Positions 1-9,042 of a DNA stretch of 64,000 nt are shown here, piece by piece; the stretch's first letter is position 1, and each line of letters starts with the position of its first letter. The translations under genes were made by a program, and so were the position numbers. This DNA is from an uncultured Lachnospiraceae bacterium (GTDB lineage: Bacteria > Bacillota > Clostridia > Lachnospirales > Lachnospiraceae). The notes below the pieces were generated by a model. That model saw only the letters and a list, made by a program, of their open reading frames with translations, made no database searches and was not told where the DNA came from. The stretch spans positions 1-64,000 of the forward strand of contig CAMWGV010000008.1 of the NCBI GenBank assembly GCA_947173945.1, in the 5' to 3' direction.

Positions 1-598
1 AACACCGGCGTCCACCATTACAATGTCTGATTTTTCATTGAAAAAGGTTGAGAAGAAACCGGTAACACCGATAACACCGGTAGACCCAGATAAGGAAATG
101 TTAGGCAACCTCGATTTTTCAGATAACGGAAAAGGCTGGGAGAAGGCTATAACAGCTCCGGGTGCTGCCGAGGTAACATTTGCAGACGGAAAAGCAGTGT
201 ATGCAATTAGCAATGTTGGAACTGCAGACTGGAATGTGCAGTTAAAGCAGTCCGGTATTACCCTTGAAAAGGACAGTAACTATATGGCTACCTTTACAGT
301 GACCTCTGATAAGGCACGTACAATAAAGCTTGATTTTCTTGGTCAGATAGGGGAAAATCCATATGGTTGGTATGGTGGCACTAGCGTTACTCTGGAAGCA
401 GGAAAAGAAAAGGTAGTAGAGTATCCGTTTACAGTAAGTGAGGTTACAAACGATGCAATAACAATGGTTGTATCCATGGGACAGATACAGGAAGGTACAG
501 GAGAAAAGGATGAGGAAGGGAACGAGATAATGAAAGATGTTCCAACGCCGGCATCCACTATTACAATGTCTGATTTTTCATTGAAAAAGGTTGAGAAG
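1..598 (+). repeat. Near-identical direct repeat inside the CBM-protein gene (1-55 and 544-598)
   Basis: Bases 1-55 and 544-598 match with only about three differences. Both encode the module C-terminus and linker start (TPASTITMSDFSLKKVEK). The spacing equals one module, which indicates recent module duplication or gene conversion. Confidence 0.85.
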
Positions 599-1159
599 CA
601 GACGGTGGATCCTGATGAACCTGAGGTGCCTGCAGGTGGGAATTTGCTCAAAAATGCAGACTTCTCCAATATTGGCAATGATGGTAGTATAGTAGGTTGG
701 ACGGAAACGATTGCGAGTTCAGACTGGGGCAAGGAGTATACTGCAGAGGCTACACGTACTTTTGTGAAAGGTGCCAACGGAGAAAACGTTATTAGATACG
801 ACATTAAAAACGTTGGAACTGCAGACTGGCATGTACAGTTAAAGCAGAGTGGGCTTTCCCTGAAAAAAGACAAGACCTATAAAGTAGAATTTACAATAAT
901 GTCAACAGTGACAAGGGATATACGGTCAGGAGTAATGTCTAAAGATTATGATGAATACGCTTACGATTCTCAGTATTTGGATGCAAGAAAAGACACACCG
1001 GTAACGTATACGTTTACAATGAAAGAGGATGATGGAGCAGCAGAATTTTACATCTCCATGGGTAAGATGTCTGCAAATGCTAATAGTGAAAAAGATCTTG
1101 AAACTCCGGCATCAGTAATTAGAATTTCAAATCTTTCGATAACTGAGGTTACGGAATAA
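2..1159 (+). CDS. Secreted protein with tandem carbohydrate-binding-like modules (3' part only)
   Basis: The reading frame is open to the left edge, so this is the C-terminal part of a longer protein; the ATG at 23 is internal. Two beta-rich modules are visible (about residues 35-190 and 215-385 of the visible part), each with an 'NVGTADWxVQLKQSG' core and separated by Pro/Thr/Asp-rich linkers. The pattern resembles CBM4/9-type carbohydrate-binding modules of secreted Clostridia glycoside hydrolases. The first visible residues repeat the end of the first complete module, so at least one more module lies upstream. No catalytic domain or wall-sorting signal is in the window. The enzyme class therefore cannot be stated; glycan binding is inferred from the fold pattern only. 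Confidence 0.7.
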   Translation, partial: TPASTITMSDFSLKKVEKKPVTPITPVDPDKEMLGNLDFSDNGKGWEKAITAPGAAEVTFADGKAVYAISNVGTADWNVQLKQSGITLEKDSNYMATFTVTSDKARTIKLDFLGQIGENPYGWYGGTSVTLEAGKEKVVEYPFTVSEVTNDAITMVVSMGQIQEGTGEKDEEGNEIMKDVPTPASTITMSDFSLKKVEKQTVDPDEPEVPAGGNLLKNADFSNIGNDGSIVGWTETIASSDWGKEYTAEATRTFVKGANGENVIRYDIKNVGTADWHVQLKQSGLSLKKDKTYKVEFTIMSTVTRDIRSGVMSKDYDEYAYDSQYLDARKDTPVTYTFTMKEDDGAAEFYISMGKMSANANSEKDLETPASVIRISNLSITEVTE

Positions 1160-1199
1160 AAAGACTTTATTACAATTTTATATTTCTTAACTTCTTCGC

Positions 1200-1239
1200 A
1201 ACGCTCTTTGGATTTTCCAAGGAGCGTTGTTTTCGTTTG
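1200..1239 (+). terminator. Rho-independent terminator
   Basis: A 12-bp stem (AACGCTCTTTGG with CCAAGGAGCGTT, one G-T pair) with a short loop is followed by GTTTTCGTTT. It ends the CBM-protein transcript. Confidence 0.85.
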
Positions 1240-1268
1240 AGAGGAAACTTTGTTCTTAAGAAAATGTC

Positions 1269-1297
1269 TTGACATTTTGCGGTGTGAAAAATATGAT
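1269..1297 (+). promoter_or_regulatory. Sigma-A-type promoter for hisS
   Basis: TTGACA at 1269-1274, a 17-bp spacer and TATGAT at 1292-1297. No T-box leader is present; only about 35 nt separate the -10 box from the AAGGAGG site of hisS. Confidence 0.8.
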
Positions 1298-1337
1298 GGT
1301 AGGTAGAATGAAACGTGGCAATTAAGGAGGAACCAAA

Positions 1338-2600
1338 ATGGCAATGAAAAAAAAGCCGGTTACGGGAATGAAGGATATTCTGCCAAATGAAATGGCGGTT
1401 CGGGACTATGTAATTGATATGATAAAGAAAACTTATAAACAGTTTGGGTTTACATCAGTGGAAACACCATGTGTAGAGCATATTGAGAATCTTTCCAGCA
1501 AGCAGGGTGGAGAAAATGAAAAGTTGATTTTTAAAATTTTGAAGCGGGGAGATAAGCTTGCGTCTGCCATTGACAGTGTTTCACAGGAGGATGTGAATGT
1601 GCTGGTGGATGGTGGATTACGTTATGATTTGACACTTCCGCTTTCACGCTACTATGCCAATCATGTAAATGATTTGCCGAGTCCGTTTAAGGCATTGCAG
1701 ATGGGAAATGTATGGCGTGCAGATCGTCCTCAGAGAGGGCGCTACCGCCAGTTTATGCAGTGTGATATTGATATATTGGGCGAAGCCTCCATTCTGGCAG
1801 AGATAGAGCTGATTACAGCGACAACCACATTGCTGGGAAAGGTAGGATTTTCTGATTTTACAATTCGTCTCAATAACAGAAAAATGTTAAAGGCTATGGC
1901 TGCATACAGCGGTTTTGCGGAGTCTGATTACGACAGTGTATTTATTACGCTTGATAAGATGGACAAGGTTGGCATGGATGGTGTTGCTCTTGATTTAGTT
2001 CAGCAGGGATATCCGAAGGAACATGTAGATAAATATCTTGACTTGTTTAAAAACGTGTCTTCCGGTGTTGACGGTGTGCGTTATCTGGGCGAGACTCTTG
2101 GAGAGTATCTGGAGGCAGGTGTTGCCACGGATTTAGAGGCCATTATGACAAGTGTAGAGGCAGCAAAATCGGCTGATTTCAAAATTGTATTTGATCCTAC
2201 ACTTGTAAGAGGTATGTCTTACTATACAGGTCCTATTTTTGAAATTTCAATGGATGAGTTTGGCGGCTCCGTAGGTGGAGGTGGACGTTATGATGAAATG
2301 ATTGGAAGGTTTACCGGTCAGGAGACACCGGCATGTGGTTTTTCCATTGGATTTGAGAGAATCGTTATGTTACTTCTGGAAAGAGAGGACTATCAAATTC
2401 CGGGAAATTCAGATAAGAAGGCATATCTCATAGAAAAAAATATGCCGTCAGATAAGATGACTGCTATTTTGCAAAAAGCGAAGGCTGAGCGTGAGGCTGG
2501 CAGCCAGGTCAATGTAGTTATGATGAAGAAAAATAAGAAATTCCAGAAGGAGCAGATGGAGAAGGAAGGCTATACTTCCTTTGAGGAATTTTTTGTTTAA
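1338..2600 (+). CDS. hisS: Histidyl-tRNA synthetase
   Basis: Class II aminoacyl-tRNA synthetase that charges tRNA-His in the cytoplasm. Motif 2 is seen near residues 129-140 (RPQRGRYRQFMQ), the histidine-binding block near 287-296 (LVRGMSYYTG, where many family members have RGLDYYTG), and motif 3 near 334-343 (GFSIGFERIV). About 75 residues follow motif 3, which fits an anticodon-binding domain and argues against the catalytic-core-only paralogue HisZ. Length 420 aa is normal. The start ATG follows AAGGAGG at good spacing. hisS and aspS are often adjacent in Firmicutes; here three exporter genes lie between them. Confidence 0.93.
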   Translation: MAMKKKPVTGMKDILPNEMAVRDYVIDMIKKTYKQFGFTSVETPCVEHIENLSSKQGGENEKLIFKILKRGDKLASAIDSVSQEDVNVLVDGGLRYDLTLPLSRYYANHVNDLPSPFKALQMGNVWRADRPQRGRYRQFMQCDIDILGEASILAEIELITATTTLLGKVGFSDFTIRLNNRKMLKAMAAYSGFAESDYDSVFITLDKMDKVGMDGVALDLVQQGYPKEHVDKYLDLFKNVSSGVDGVRYLGETLGEYLEAGVATDLEAIMTSVEAAKSADFKIVFDPTLVRGMSYYTGPIFEISMDEFGGSVGGGGRYDEMIGRFTGQETPACGFSIGFERIVMLLLEREDYQIPGNSDKKAYLIEKNMPSDKMTAILQKAKAEREAGSQVNVVMMKKNKKFQKEQMEKEGYTSFEEFFV

Positions 2601-2610
2601 TAGGGAGCAG

Positions 2611-3414
2611 ATGAGGTTTGAAATGAAGATTTACAGCTATGTATGTAAAATGCAGATATTGAGGAGCATGACATATAAGTTTAATGTATATGGCAATATT
2701 ATTATGCAGACGATTATCATGCTGACGACTTCATTTTTCTGGAAAGCATTGTATCAGAATGCGGAGACCGTGCAGGGTGTGGAGATTGGCAGTATGCTTA
2801 CATACACGGTAATCTCGTCATGCATTTCTGTTATTCTTACCACAAATGTGGAACAAAGAATTACAAGGAGTGTTGAGAAGGGAACAATCGCTGTTGATCT
2901 GATGCGCCCGGTAAATATTTTTGCTGTATTTTTTGCAGAAGATTTAGGAAATGTGGTGGCATTGTTGTTTCAGAATTTATTGCCTATCATTTTTATCGGG
3001 TGTATTTTTATACAGGTGCCACTTCTGGCATCAGGTGCTTCTGTGCTTATGTTTCTGATAAGCCTGTGTCTGGCTTTTTTTATCAATTGGCTGCTTGCTG
3101 CCATATTTGGAATGTGGGCATTTACAGCAATCAATATGCATGCATTACTTCAGGTAAAGAGGCATTTAATACGTCTTTTGTCAGGAAGTATGATTCCTTT
3201 GTGGTTTTTTCCTGAGTGGCTGCGAATCGTTTTGGAGGCTTTTCCGTTTGTGTATCTGTACCAGCTTCCTCTCAGCATTTATATTGGAAAATGTGACGGT
3301 ATGTCGCTTATAAGAGGAATTACCATTCAGCTTGTATGGCTGGCGGTGTTATCATTTATATTCTATATTCTGCAAAAGCGGGCTGCCAGAAAGGTTATGA
3401 TACAGGGAGGCTGA
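2611..3414 (+). CDS. ABC-2 type transporter permease (first subunit)
   Basis: Integral membrane protein of about 265 residues with several hydrophobic segments, one of two different permeases preceding an ATPase gene. The set matches the poorly characterised ABC-2 exporter families near COG4587/COG3694/COG4586. The substrate is unknown. A TTG start at 2581 would overlap hisS by 20 bases. ATG at 2611 (after GGGAG, short spacing) and ATG at 2623 (after TGAGG) are both more likely; 2623 gives the N-terminus MKIYSYVCKMQ. Close packing with hisS suggests co-transcription from the hisS promoter. Confidence 0.85.
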   Translation: MRFEMKIYSYVCKMQILRSMTYKFNVYGNIIMQTIIMLTTSFFWKALYQNAETVQGVEIGSMLTYTVISSCISVILTTNVEQRITRSVEKGTIAVDLMRPVNIFAVFFAEDLGNVVALLFQNLLPIIFIGCIFIQVPLLASGASVLMFLISLCLAFFINWLLAAIFGMWAFTAINMHALLQVKRHLIRLLSGSMIPLWFFPEWLRIVLEAFPFVYLYQLPLSIYIGKCDGMSLIRGITIQLVWLAVLSFIFYILQKRAARKVMIQGG

Positions 3415-3418
3415 TAAA

Positions 3419-4243
3419 ATGAAAGGGATTGCAGGAACGATATTTCATTATATTGATGTCACATTCGTAAATATCCGTATGGCACTTTTAAGAGTGGTTG
3501 AGTATCCATCTAATATTATAGGATGGCTTTTGTCCAATCCGGTACAGTTTCTGGTAGGCTTTGCTACGATACAGTTTGCGGTGTCAGAGTTCGGTGATAT
3601 AAACGGATGGAATTATGGACAACTGGCATTTCTTTATGGATTGGCGGTATTGTCCCATGCTCTCTCCATGATTTTTTTTGTACAGGGATGGTTTATGGGA
3701 AATTATGTGATTCATGGAGAGTTTGACCGTTATCTTACAAGACCGATGAGCGTTCTGTACCAATTCTTTTTTACAAACATTAATATAATTGGTGTAACGG
3801 ATCTGATTCCCGGACTTTGTGTCTTTTTGTATGGATGTCATAAGGTTGGATTTCATTGGAGCATAGGAAATGTTTTTATGATATTTGTATTGTTGACCGG
3901 TGCGACTCTCATTCGGGGAGGTATCTATATTATATTGGGAACCACCACCTTCTGGACAAGAAGTAACAACGATTTTGCACAGTATACGCAGGAGATTTTT
4001 GATAAAACGACAATGTATCCATTGTCCATGTATCCGGAAGGGGTACAGTTTGTGCTGACCTATCTTATTCCCATCGGCTGGGTTACATTTTATCCGGTGT
4101 CCAATATGCTGGGGTTGTCCAATGACTATTTGCAGACATCTGCAGCAGTATGGCTTACCCTGTTAATCGGTATACTTGTTATGGTACTGGCGGCACTGTT
4201 TTTCCGTTTAGGCCTGAGAAATTATGAAAGTGCCGGAAACTAA
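3419..4243 (+). CDS. ABC-2 type transporter permease (second subunit)
   Basis: A 274-residue polytopic membrane protein starting 4 bases after the first permease, with a GGAGG site before the ATG. Hydrophobic stretches are spaced through the protein, and it has the general look of COG3694-type permeases, including an acidic/basic loop near residues 95-105 (HGEFDRYLTRP). It presumably forms a heterodimeric channel with the preceding permease, powered by the following ATPase. Substrate unknown: drug, lipid or peptide export are all possible. Confidence 0.86.
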   Translation: MKGIAGTIFHYIDVTFVNIRMALLRVVEYPSNIIGWLLSNPVQFLVGFATIQFAVSEFGDINGWNYGQLAFLYGLAVLSHALSMIFFVQGWFMGNYVIHGEFDRYLTRPMSVLYQFFFTNINIIGVTDLIPGLCVFLYGCHKVGFHWSIGNVFMIFVLLTGATLIRGGIYIILGTTTFWTRSNNDFAQYTQEIFDKTTMYPLSMYPEGVQFVLTYLIPIGWVTFYPVSNMLGLSNDYLQTSAAVWLTLLIGILVMVLAALFFRLGLRNYESAGN

Positions 4244-4296
4244 TAAATGAAGAGGGTTTTCATGCATGTGCATATATGAATTAGACGGAGGCATCT

Positions 4297-5271
4297 ATGA
4301 TTGAGGTAAAAAACATATGCAAATCATATAACGTAATTCAGAAGGGGGAAGGCTTCAGGGGTGCATTAAAAGGGCTGATTTCACGGGAAAGTGAAAAGGT
4401 ACAGGCTGTGAAAAACTTGAGCTTTCATATTCAACCGGGCGAGATAGTTGGCTTCATCGGACCAAATGGTGCAGGAAAAAGTACAACAATTAAGATGATG
4501 TCAGGTATACTGACACCAAGCAGTGGGGAAATATTAATCAACGGAAGAGATATACATAAGTACCGCAAACAGGTTGTACAGGATATCGGGGTGGTGTTCG
4601 GTCAGAGGTCACAGCTGGATTGGGACTTAAGACTGGGAGAGAGCTTTGAGCTGCTTCGCCATATATACAGGATTGATAAAGCAAAGTATGAGGAAACGCT
4701 GAACATCATGGACCAGATATTGGAAATCAAGCCACTGTTAAGTAAGCCGGTGCGTCAGATGTCATTAGGACAGCGGGTGAAAGGAGATCTGGTTGCAGCT
4801 ATGCTTCACGCACCATCCGTTTTGTTTTTGGATGAACCGACAATTGGGTTGGATGTAGGGGCTAAGTATTCACTGCGTAAGTTTGTAAAAGAAGTGAATG
4901 AGGAAAGAAATACGACGGTTATTTTAACTACCCATGATTTAGGAGATATAGAGCAACTTTGTGACAGAATTATTATAATTAACAATGGGGAACTGATAGA
5001 GGATGGCAATCTGGAGGAAATTGTTGACAGGATTGCACCTTATAAAACTCTGGTCGTGGAGTATTATGATGAAAAGGCTCCGGAACATGCACGATGCGAG
5101 CTGTTTTTTCATGAGGCAAATGTGGCGAAATACCGGTTTATGAAAAAGGATATTACAGCGGCGGCACTGATTCAGGCTTTGTCCGCTGAGGCACAAATTA
5201 AAGATGTATCCATAGAGGAAGCGGGAATTGATGATATTATTCGGATTGCATATGGACAACTTAAGGAGTAA
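4297..5271 (+). CDS. ABC transporter ATPase (COG4586-like)
   Basis: Nucleotide-binding subunit of the exporter. Walker A is at residues 55-63 (GPNGAGKST), a degenerate signature near 155-159 (MSLGQ instead of LSGGQ), Walker B near 174-181 (VLFLDEPT), and an H-loop TTHD follows. The degenerate signature and a C-terminal extension of about 80 residues are typical of the COG4586 group. GGAGG precedes the ATG. A 53-bp gap from the permease contains no obvious promoter, so the three genes likely form one unit. Substrate not predictable. Confidence 0.9.
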   Translation: MIEVKNICKSYNVIQKGEGFRGALKGLISRESEKVQAVKNLSFHIQPGEIVGFIGPNGAGKSTTIKMMSGILTPSSGEILINGRDIHKYRKQVVQDIGVVFGQRSQLDWDLRLGESFELLRHIYRIDKAKYEETLNIMDQILEIKPLLSKPVRQMSLGQRVKGDLVAAMLHAPSVLFLDEPTIGLDVGAKYSLRKFVKEVNEERNTTVILTTHDLGDIEQLCDRIIIINNGELIEDGNLEEIVDRIAPYKTLVVEYYDEKAPEHARCELFFHEANVAKYRFMKKDITAAALIQALSAEAQIKDVSIEEAGIDDIIRIAYGQLKE

Positions 5272-5313
5272 AATAGTACTAAATTTACAGGATATGAAAA
5301 ATAGGAGGCAGAT

Positions 5314-7104
5314 ATGGCAGAATCAATGAAGGGGTTGAAAAGAACCCACAGATGTACAGAGGTAAGCAATAAAAACGTGGGTGAAACCGTTACCGTAATG
5401 GGCTGGGTGCAAAAAAGCAGAAATAAAGGTGGAATTATATTTGTAGACCTCAGGGACAGAAGCGGTATACTTCAGGTTATATTTGAGGAAGCAAATGTAG
5501 GAGCAACAGGATTTGAAAAGGCGGAAAAACTCAGAAGCGAGTTTGTGGCTGCAATTACCGGAACTGTTTCAAAGCGTGAGGGAGCGGTCAATGAAAATCT
5601 TGCAACCGGTGATATTGAGATTATTGCGAAGGATATACGGATTCTTTCTGAGTCAGAAACACCTCCATTTCCTATAGAGGAAAACAGCAAAACAAAGGAG
5701 GAACTCAGACTTAAGTACAGATATCTGGATTTAAGGCGTCCGGATTTACAAAGCAATTTGATAATGAGAAGTAAGGTTACTACACTTACAAGGGCATTTC
5801 TTGCGGATGAGGGATTTATAGAAATAGAGACACCTACACTTTGTAAATCAACTCCTGAGGGAGCAAGAGATTACCTTGTGCCAAGCAGGGTTCATCCAGG
5901 TAACTTTTACGCACTTCCACAATCGCCTCAGATTTACAAGCAGCTTCTTATGTGCTCCGGATATGACAGGTATTTCCAGATAGCAAGGTGTTATCGTGAT
6001 GAGGATCTTCGTGCTGACAGACAGCCGGAGTTTACCCAGATAGACATGGAGCTTTCATTTGTGGATGTTGATGATGTTATAGATGTAAATGAGAGGCTTC
6101 TTGCAAAGCTCTTCAAGGAGGTAATCGGTGTTGATATTGCACTTCCTATACAGCGTATGACATACAGGGAGGCTATGGAGCGCTTTGGCTCAGACAAGCC
6201 TGATTTGAGATTTGGTATGGAGCTTAAGGACATAACTGACATAGTGAGAAACTGTGAGTTTGGTGTGTTCAAGGGAGCAGTCGATGCAGGTGGAAGCGTC
6301 CGTGGTATAAATGCAAAGGGACAGGGTGCAATGCCCCGTAAGAAAATAGATGCTTTAGTTGATTTTGTAAAAGGATATGGAGCAAAGGGGCTTGCATACA
6401 TTGCAATTGGAGAGGATAACACGATTAAATCTTCTTTTGCAAAGTTTATGAAAGACGAGGAGATGGATGCAATCATAAAGGCTATGGAAGGTGAGGCAGG
6501 AGATTTACTTCTTTTTGCTGCCGACAAGACAAAGCTTGTTTACGATGTGCTTGGTGCTTTAAGGCTTGAAATAGCTGAAAATCTTGGCTTGTTAGACAAG
6601 AACGAATACAGGTTTGTATGGATTACGGAGTTCCCGCTTCTTGAGTGGAATGAGGATTTAAACAGATATCAGGCAATGCACCATCCGTTTACAATGCCAA
6701 TGGAGGAAGACCTTCCGTATATAGACAGTGACCCGGGAAGGGTACGTGCAAAGGCATATGATATTGTACTGAATGGAACAGAGTTAGGTGGTGGAAGTGT
6801 CCGTATACATCAAAATGATGTGCAGGAAAAGATGTTTGAGGCACTGGGCTTCGACAAGGAGACGGCATACGACCAATTTGGATTCCTGCTCAATGCATTT
6901 AAGTATGGTGTACCGCCTCATGCAGGACTGGCATATGGACTTGACCGTCTCATAATGCTTATGGCTAAGGAGGATTCAATTCGTGATGTTATTGCATTCC
7001 CTAAGGTGAAGGATGCATCCTGCCTTATGAGTGATGCACCGAATGTAGTAGACCCGAAACAGCTTGAAGAGCTTGGAGTGGCGATTGCAACCGCCCAACA
7101 GTAA
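5314..7104 (+). CDS. aspS: Aspartyl-tRNA synthetase
   Basis: Class II synthetase that charges tRNA-Asp; 596 aa, the usual bacterial-type length with the GAD insertion. It has an N-terminal OB fold (about residues 20-105), RYLDLRRP near 140, motif 2 near 221-242 (RCYRDEDLRADRQPEFTQ), and motif 3 near 538-550 (GLAYGLDRL). The ATG follows TAGGAGG. Whether it is discriminating or also charges tRNA-Asn cannot be told from sequence alone. The gene ends directly at the left border of the inverted-repeat element. Confidence 0.96.
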   Translation: MAESMKGLKRTHRCTEVSNKNVGETVTVMGWVQKSRNKGGIIFVDLRDRSGILQVIFEEANVGATGFEKAEKLRSEFVAAITGTVSKREGAVNENLATGDIEIIAKDIRILSESETPPFPIEENSKTKEELRLKYRYLDLRRPDLQSNLIMRSKVTTLTRAFLADEGFIEIETPTLCKSTPEGARDYLVPSRVHPGNFYALPQSPQIYKQLLMCSGYDRYFQIARCYRDEDLRADRQPEFTQIDMELSFVDVDDVIDVNERLLAKLFKEVIGVDIALPIQRMTYREAMERFGSDKPDLRFGMELKDITDIVRNCEFGVFKGAVDAGGSVRGINAKGQGAMPRKKIDALVDFVKGYGAKGLAYIAIGEDNTIKSSFAKFMKDEEMDAIIKAMEGEAGDLLLFAADKTKLVYDVLGALRLEIAENLGLLDKNEYRFVWITEFPLLEWNEDLNRYQAMHHPFTMPMEEDLPYIDSDPGRVRAKAYDIVLNGTELGGGSVRIHQNDVQEKMFEALGFDKETAYDQFGFLLNAFKYGVPPHAGLAYGLDRLIMLMAKEDSIRDVIAFPKVKDASCLMSDAPNVVDPKQLEELGVAIATAQQ

Positions 7105-7105
7105 A

Positions 7106-7563
7106 CAGCGGGCAGTATTCCATGTCAGGACAGCACAGACACACGGAATCCCCAATTAAAAATGTTAGGATTTGAGTGGCTGTTTTTGCTTATATACAGA
7201 TAGTATGAAAACCGTTTGAAGACGTCGGTACTTGAATTGCCGGCATGGGGATGGGCTATACAGCCATACACAAAACATGCTTTCGCTCGTCTCAGACGTA
7301 GCGGTACTAAAAATTGCCAGTTTAAGGGACTCCCATATAAGGATTCTTTAGACTGGCAATTTAAGTACCGACGTCTTCAAACGGTTTTGTGTATGGCTGT
7401 ATAGCCCATCCCCATGCCGGCAATTCTTAGTACCGTTACGTCTGAGACGAGCGAAAGCGTGTTTTCATACTATCTGTATATAAGCAAAGGCAGCCACTTA
7501 TAGTAACACGCTTTGGGGATTCCGTGTGTCTGTGCTGTCCTGACATGGGATGCTGCCCCACTG
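7106..7563. repeat. Complex nested inverted-repeat element between convergent genes
   Basis: The whole gap between aspS and the kinase gene is made of long inverted repeats. Outer arms: 7106-7153 with 7515-7563 (imperfect). Second pair: 7176-7212 with 7461-7497 (37 nt, 2 mismatches). Inner pairs: 7208-7241 with 7355-7388 (34 nt, 1 mismatch), 7234-7276 with 7384-7426 (43 nt, perfect), and 7272-7318 with 7419-7465 (47 nt, 3 mismatches). A small central pair is 7313-7326 with 7347-7360. The three inner pairs run in the order a-b-c then a'-b'-c', not c'-b'-a', so they cross instead of nesting. Segments a and c resemble each other. No protein gene is credible here. It may act as a bidirectional terminator, be a MITE-like element, or encode a structured RNA. 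Confidence 0.9.
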
Positions 7564-7565
7564 TA

Positions 7566-9041
7566 TTATAGGTCGTAGCTCGTAAGCTTTGCTGTTTCAC
7601 CGGGACGCGGTTCCGGCTTGTAAATTTCAGGAGTTATTTTCTTTAAGGAGAAGGTAAATTCACTTCCTACACCTTCGGTGCTGACCACGTTTATATTTTC
7701 ATTGTGTGCCTTTACGATTTCTCTTGTTATGGCAAGTCCAAGACCGGTGCCCTGTTTGTCACGTCCACGGGAAGCATCTGCCTTGTAAAAACGAACCCAT
7801 ACCTTATTGAGGGAATCACTTGGAATTCCACAACCCTCATCCTTGACGGAAACGAATATTTTATCTCTCTTTTCCTCCAGTGTAATGTAAATATTTTTAT
7901 CATTCGGTGTAAACTTAATTGCATTGTCCAATAGATTGTATATAACCTGTTCAATTTTTGTTTTGTCAGCATTTACCGTAGTGATTTCACAGTGGTTGTT
8001 AAGTATGAGGGAAATATTTTTTTCCTGACATTTGCCTTCAAATGTGTTCATTGCATCTCTTACAAGATCAATAATGTCGAAGTCCTTTGTAATGAGCCAC
8101 AATCCATAGGAGTCGTAGTTGTTAAGCTCAAGAAGTCCTGTTGTAAGCTTGGTAAGACGCTGTGTCTCATTGAGGACGATACTAAGGTACTTGTCCTGCT
8201 TTTCCGGTGGTATCGTGCCATCCTGAATCGCTTCAATATAGCCTTTTATTGACGTGAGAGGAGACCTGAAATCATGTGATATGTTGGAGATGAATTCACG
8301 TCTGTATTCGTCAAGCTTTGAAAGCTCAGAAGCCATGTATTCAAGTGTTACTGCTAACTGTCCGATTTCATCATTTGATGTAATGTCCATTTTTGTCTCA
8401 AAATTTCCGGTAGAGTATTCCTCCGCTACGGAGTTGATTTTTTTGATAGGTCTCATTATTTTTCCGGATATGAGAGCAAGCAGCACAAAGGATATGATTA
8501 CAAGAAGTAGAAACGGAATGTATATAACTTGAAGCATGTCTCTTTGGACGCTTCTGATCTGTGAAACCGTGGAATGTATAAAAATCATTCCGTTTGGTTT
8601 ACCGAGGGTTTCAATCGGCATGGTAACGGTAATTACCTCGTCACTGAAAAGACCATAAAAATCACCCGTAAGAGTCTGTCCTGTAGTGATATCAAAATTC
8701 TGATCCAAAAGAAATATGTTTGCCGGAACTTCAATATTTTCTGCTGTGCTTGAGGAAACAATGACAATACCTTTATCATCAATGACCCAGATACTTGCAT
8801 TCAGTCTGTCGCTGTAGTATTCCAAACTCTTTTTGGTATATTCAAGTGTGTAGGTGCCACGCACAAAATTGGATATGGTCTGCTCGCCTATAAGGTATGC
8901 TTCATTTGTCAGTACCTCTGATTTTTCAGCAACCAATGCCTTTTTTGTAGCATAGGAGGAGTAAAATATAAGTACGGTAAATGTAGCCAGAAATATAAAT
9001 AGGAAGCTCAAAAAAATTCTATCAAACAGTGAATGTTTCAT
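7566..9041 (-). CDS. Membrane sensor histidine kinase
   Basis: Two-component sensor of 491 aa. It has a transmembrane segment near residues 9-31, an extracellular sensor region (about 32-170), a second transmembrane segment near 171-192, a HAMP linker (about 192-245), a HisKA domain with phospho-accepting His256 (SHDFRSPLTS), and a HATPase domain with N box (VIYNLLDNAIKF) and GTGLGLAI. It begins 1 base after the stop of the response regulator, with GAGGTGAG as ribosome site, so the two are translationally coupled. The layout resembles VicK/PhoR-type kinases, but the signal cannot be named. Its stop codon abuts the inverted-repeat element. Confidence 0.93.
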   Translation of the reverse strand: MKHSLFDRIFLSFLFIFLATFTVLIFYSSYATKKALVAEKSEVLTNEAYLIGEQTISNFVRGTYTLEYTKKSLEYYSDRLNASIWVIDDKGIVIVSSSTAENIEVPANIFLLDQNFDITTGQTLTGDFYGLFSDEVITVTMPIETLGKPNGMIFIHSTVSQIRSVQRDMLQVIYIPFLLLVIISFVLLALISGKIMRPIKKINSVAEEYSTGNFETKMDITSNDEIGQLAVTLEYMASELSKLDEYRREFISNISHDFRSPLTSIKGYIEAIQDGTIPPEKQDKYLSIVLNETQRLTKLTTGLLELNNYDSYGLWLITKDFDIIDLVRDAMNTFEGKCQEKNISLILNNHCEITTVNADKTKIEQVIYNLLDNAIKFTPNDKNIYITLEEKRDKIFVSVKDEGCGIPSDSLNKVWVRFYKADASRGRDKQGTGLGLAITREIVKAHNENINVVSTEGVGSEFTFSLKKITPEIYKPEPRPGETAKLTSYDL

Positions 9042-9042
9042 A

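Noticed and set aside
343-873. Minus-strand open frame of 176 codons in the CBM-protein gene
   Set aside because: Shadow of a strongly coding plus-strand frame, without ribosome site or recognisable protein.
1160-1337. T-box riboswitch before hisS
   Set aside because: No AGGGTGGNACCGCG-type T-box sequence, and the leader after the promoter is only about 35 nt.
1338-2600. HisZ (regulatory subunit of histidine biosynthesis) instead of HisS
   Set aside because: A C-terminal anticodon-binding-sized region and full synthetase motifs are present, and aspS is nearby; no his biosynthesis genes are adjacent.
7216-7404. A 62-codon open frame inside the inverted-repeat element
   Set aside because: It is a by-product of the repeats, has no ribosome site, and both ends lie in repeat arms.
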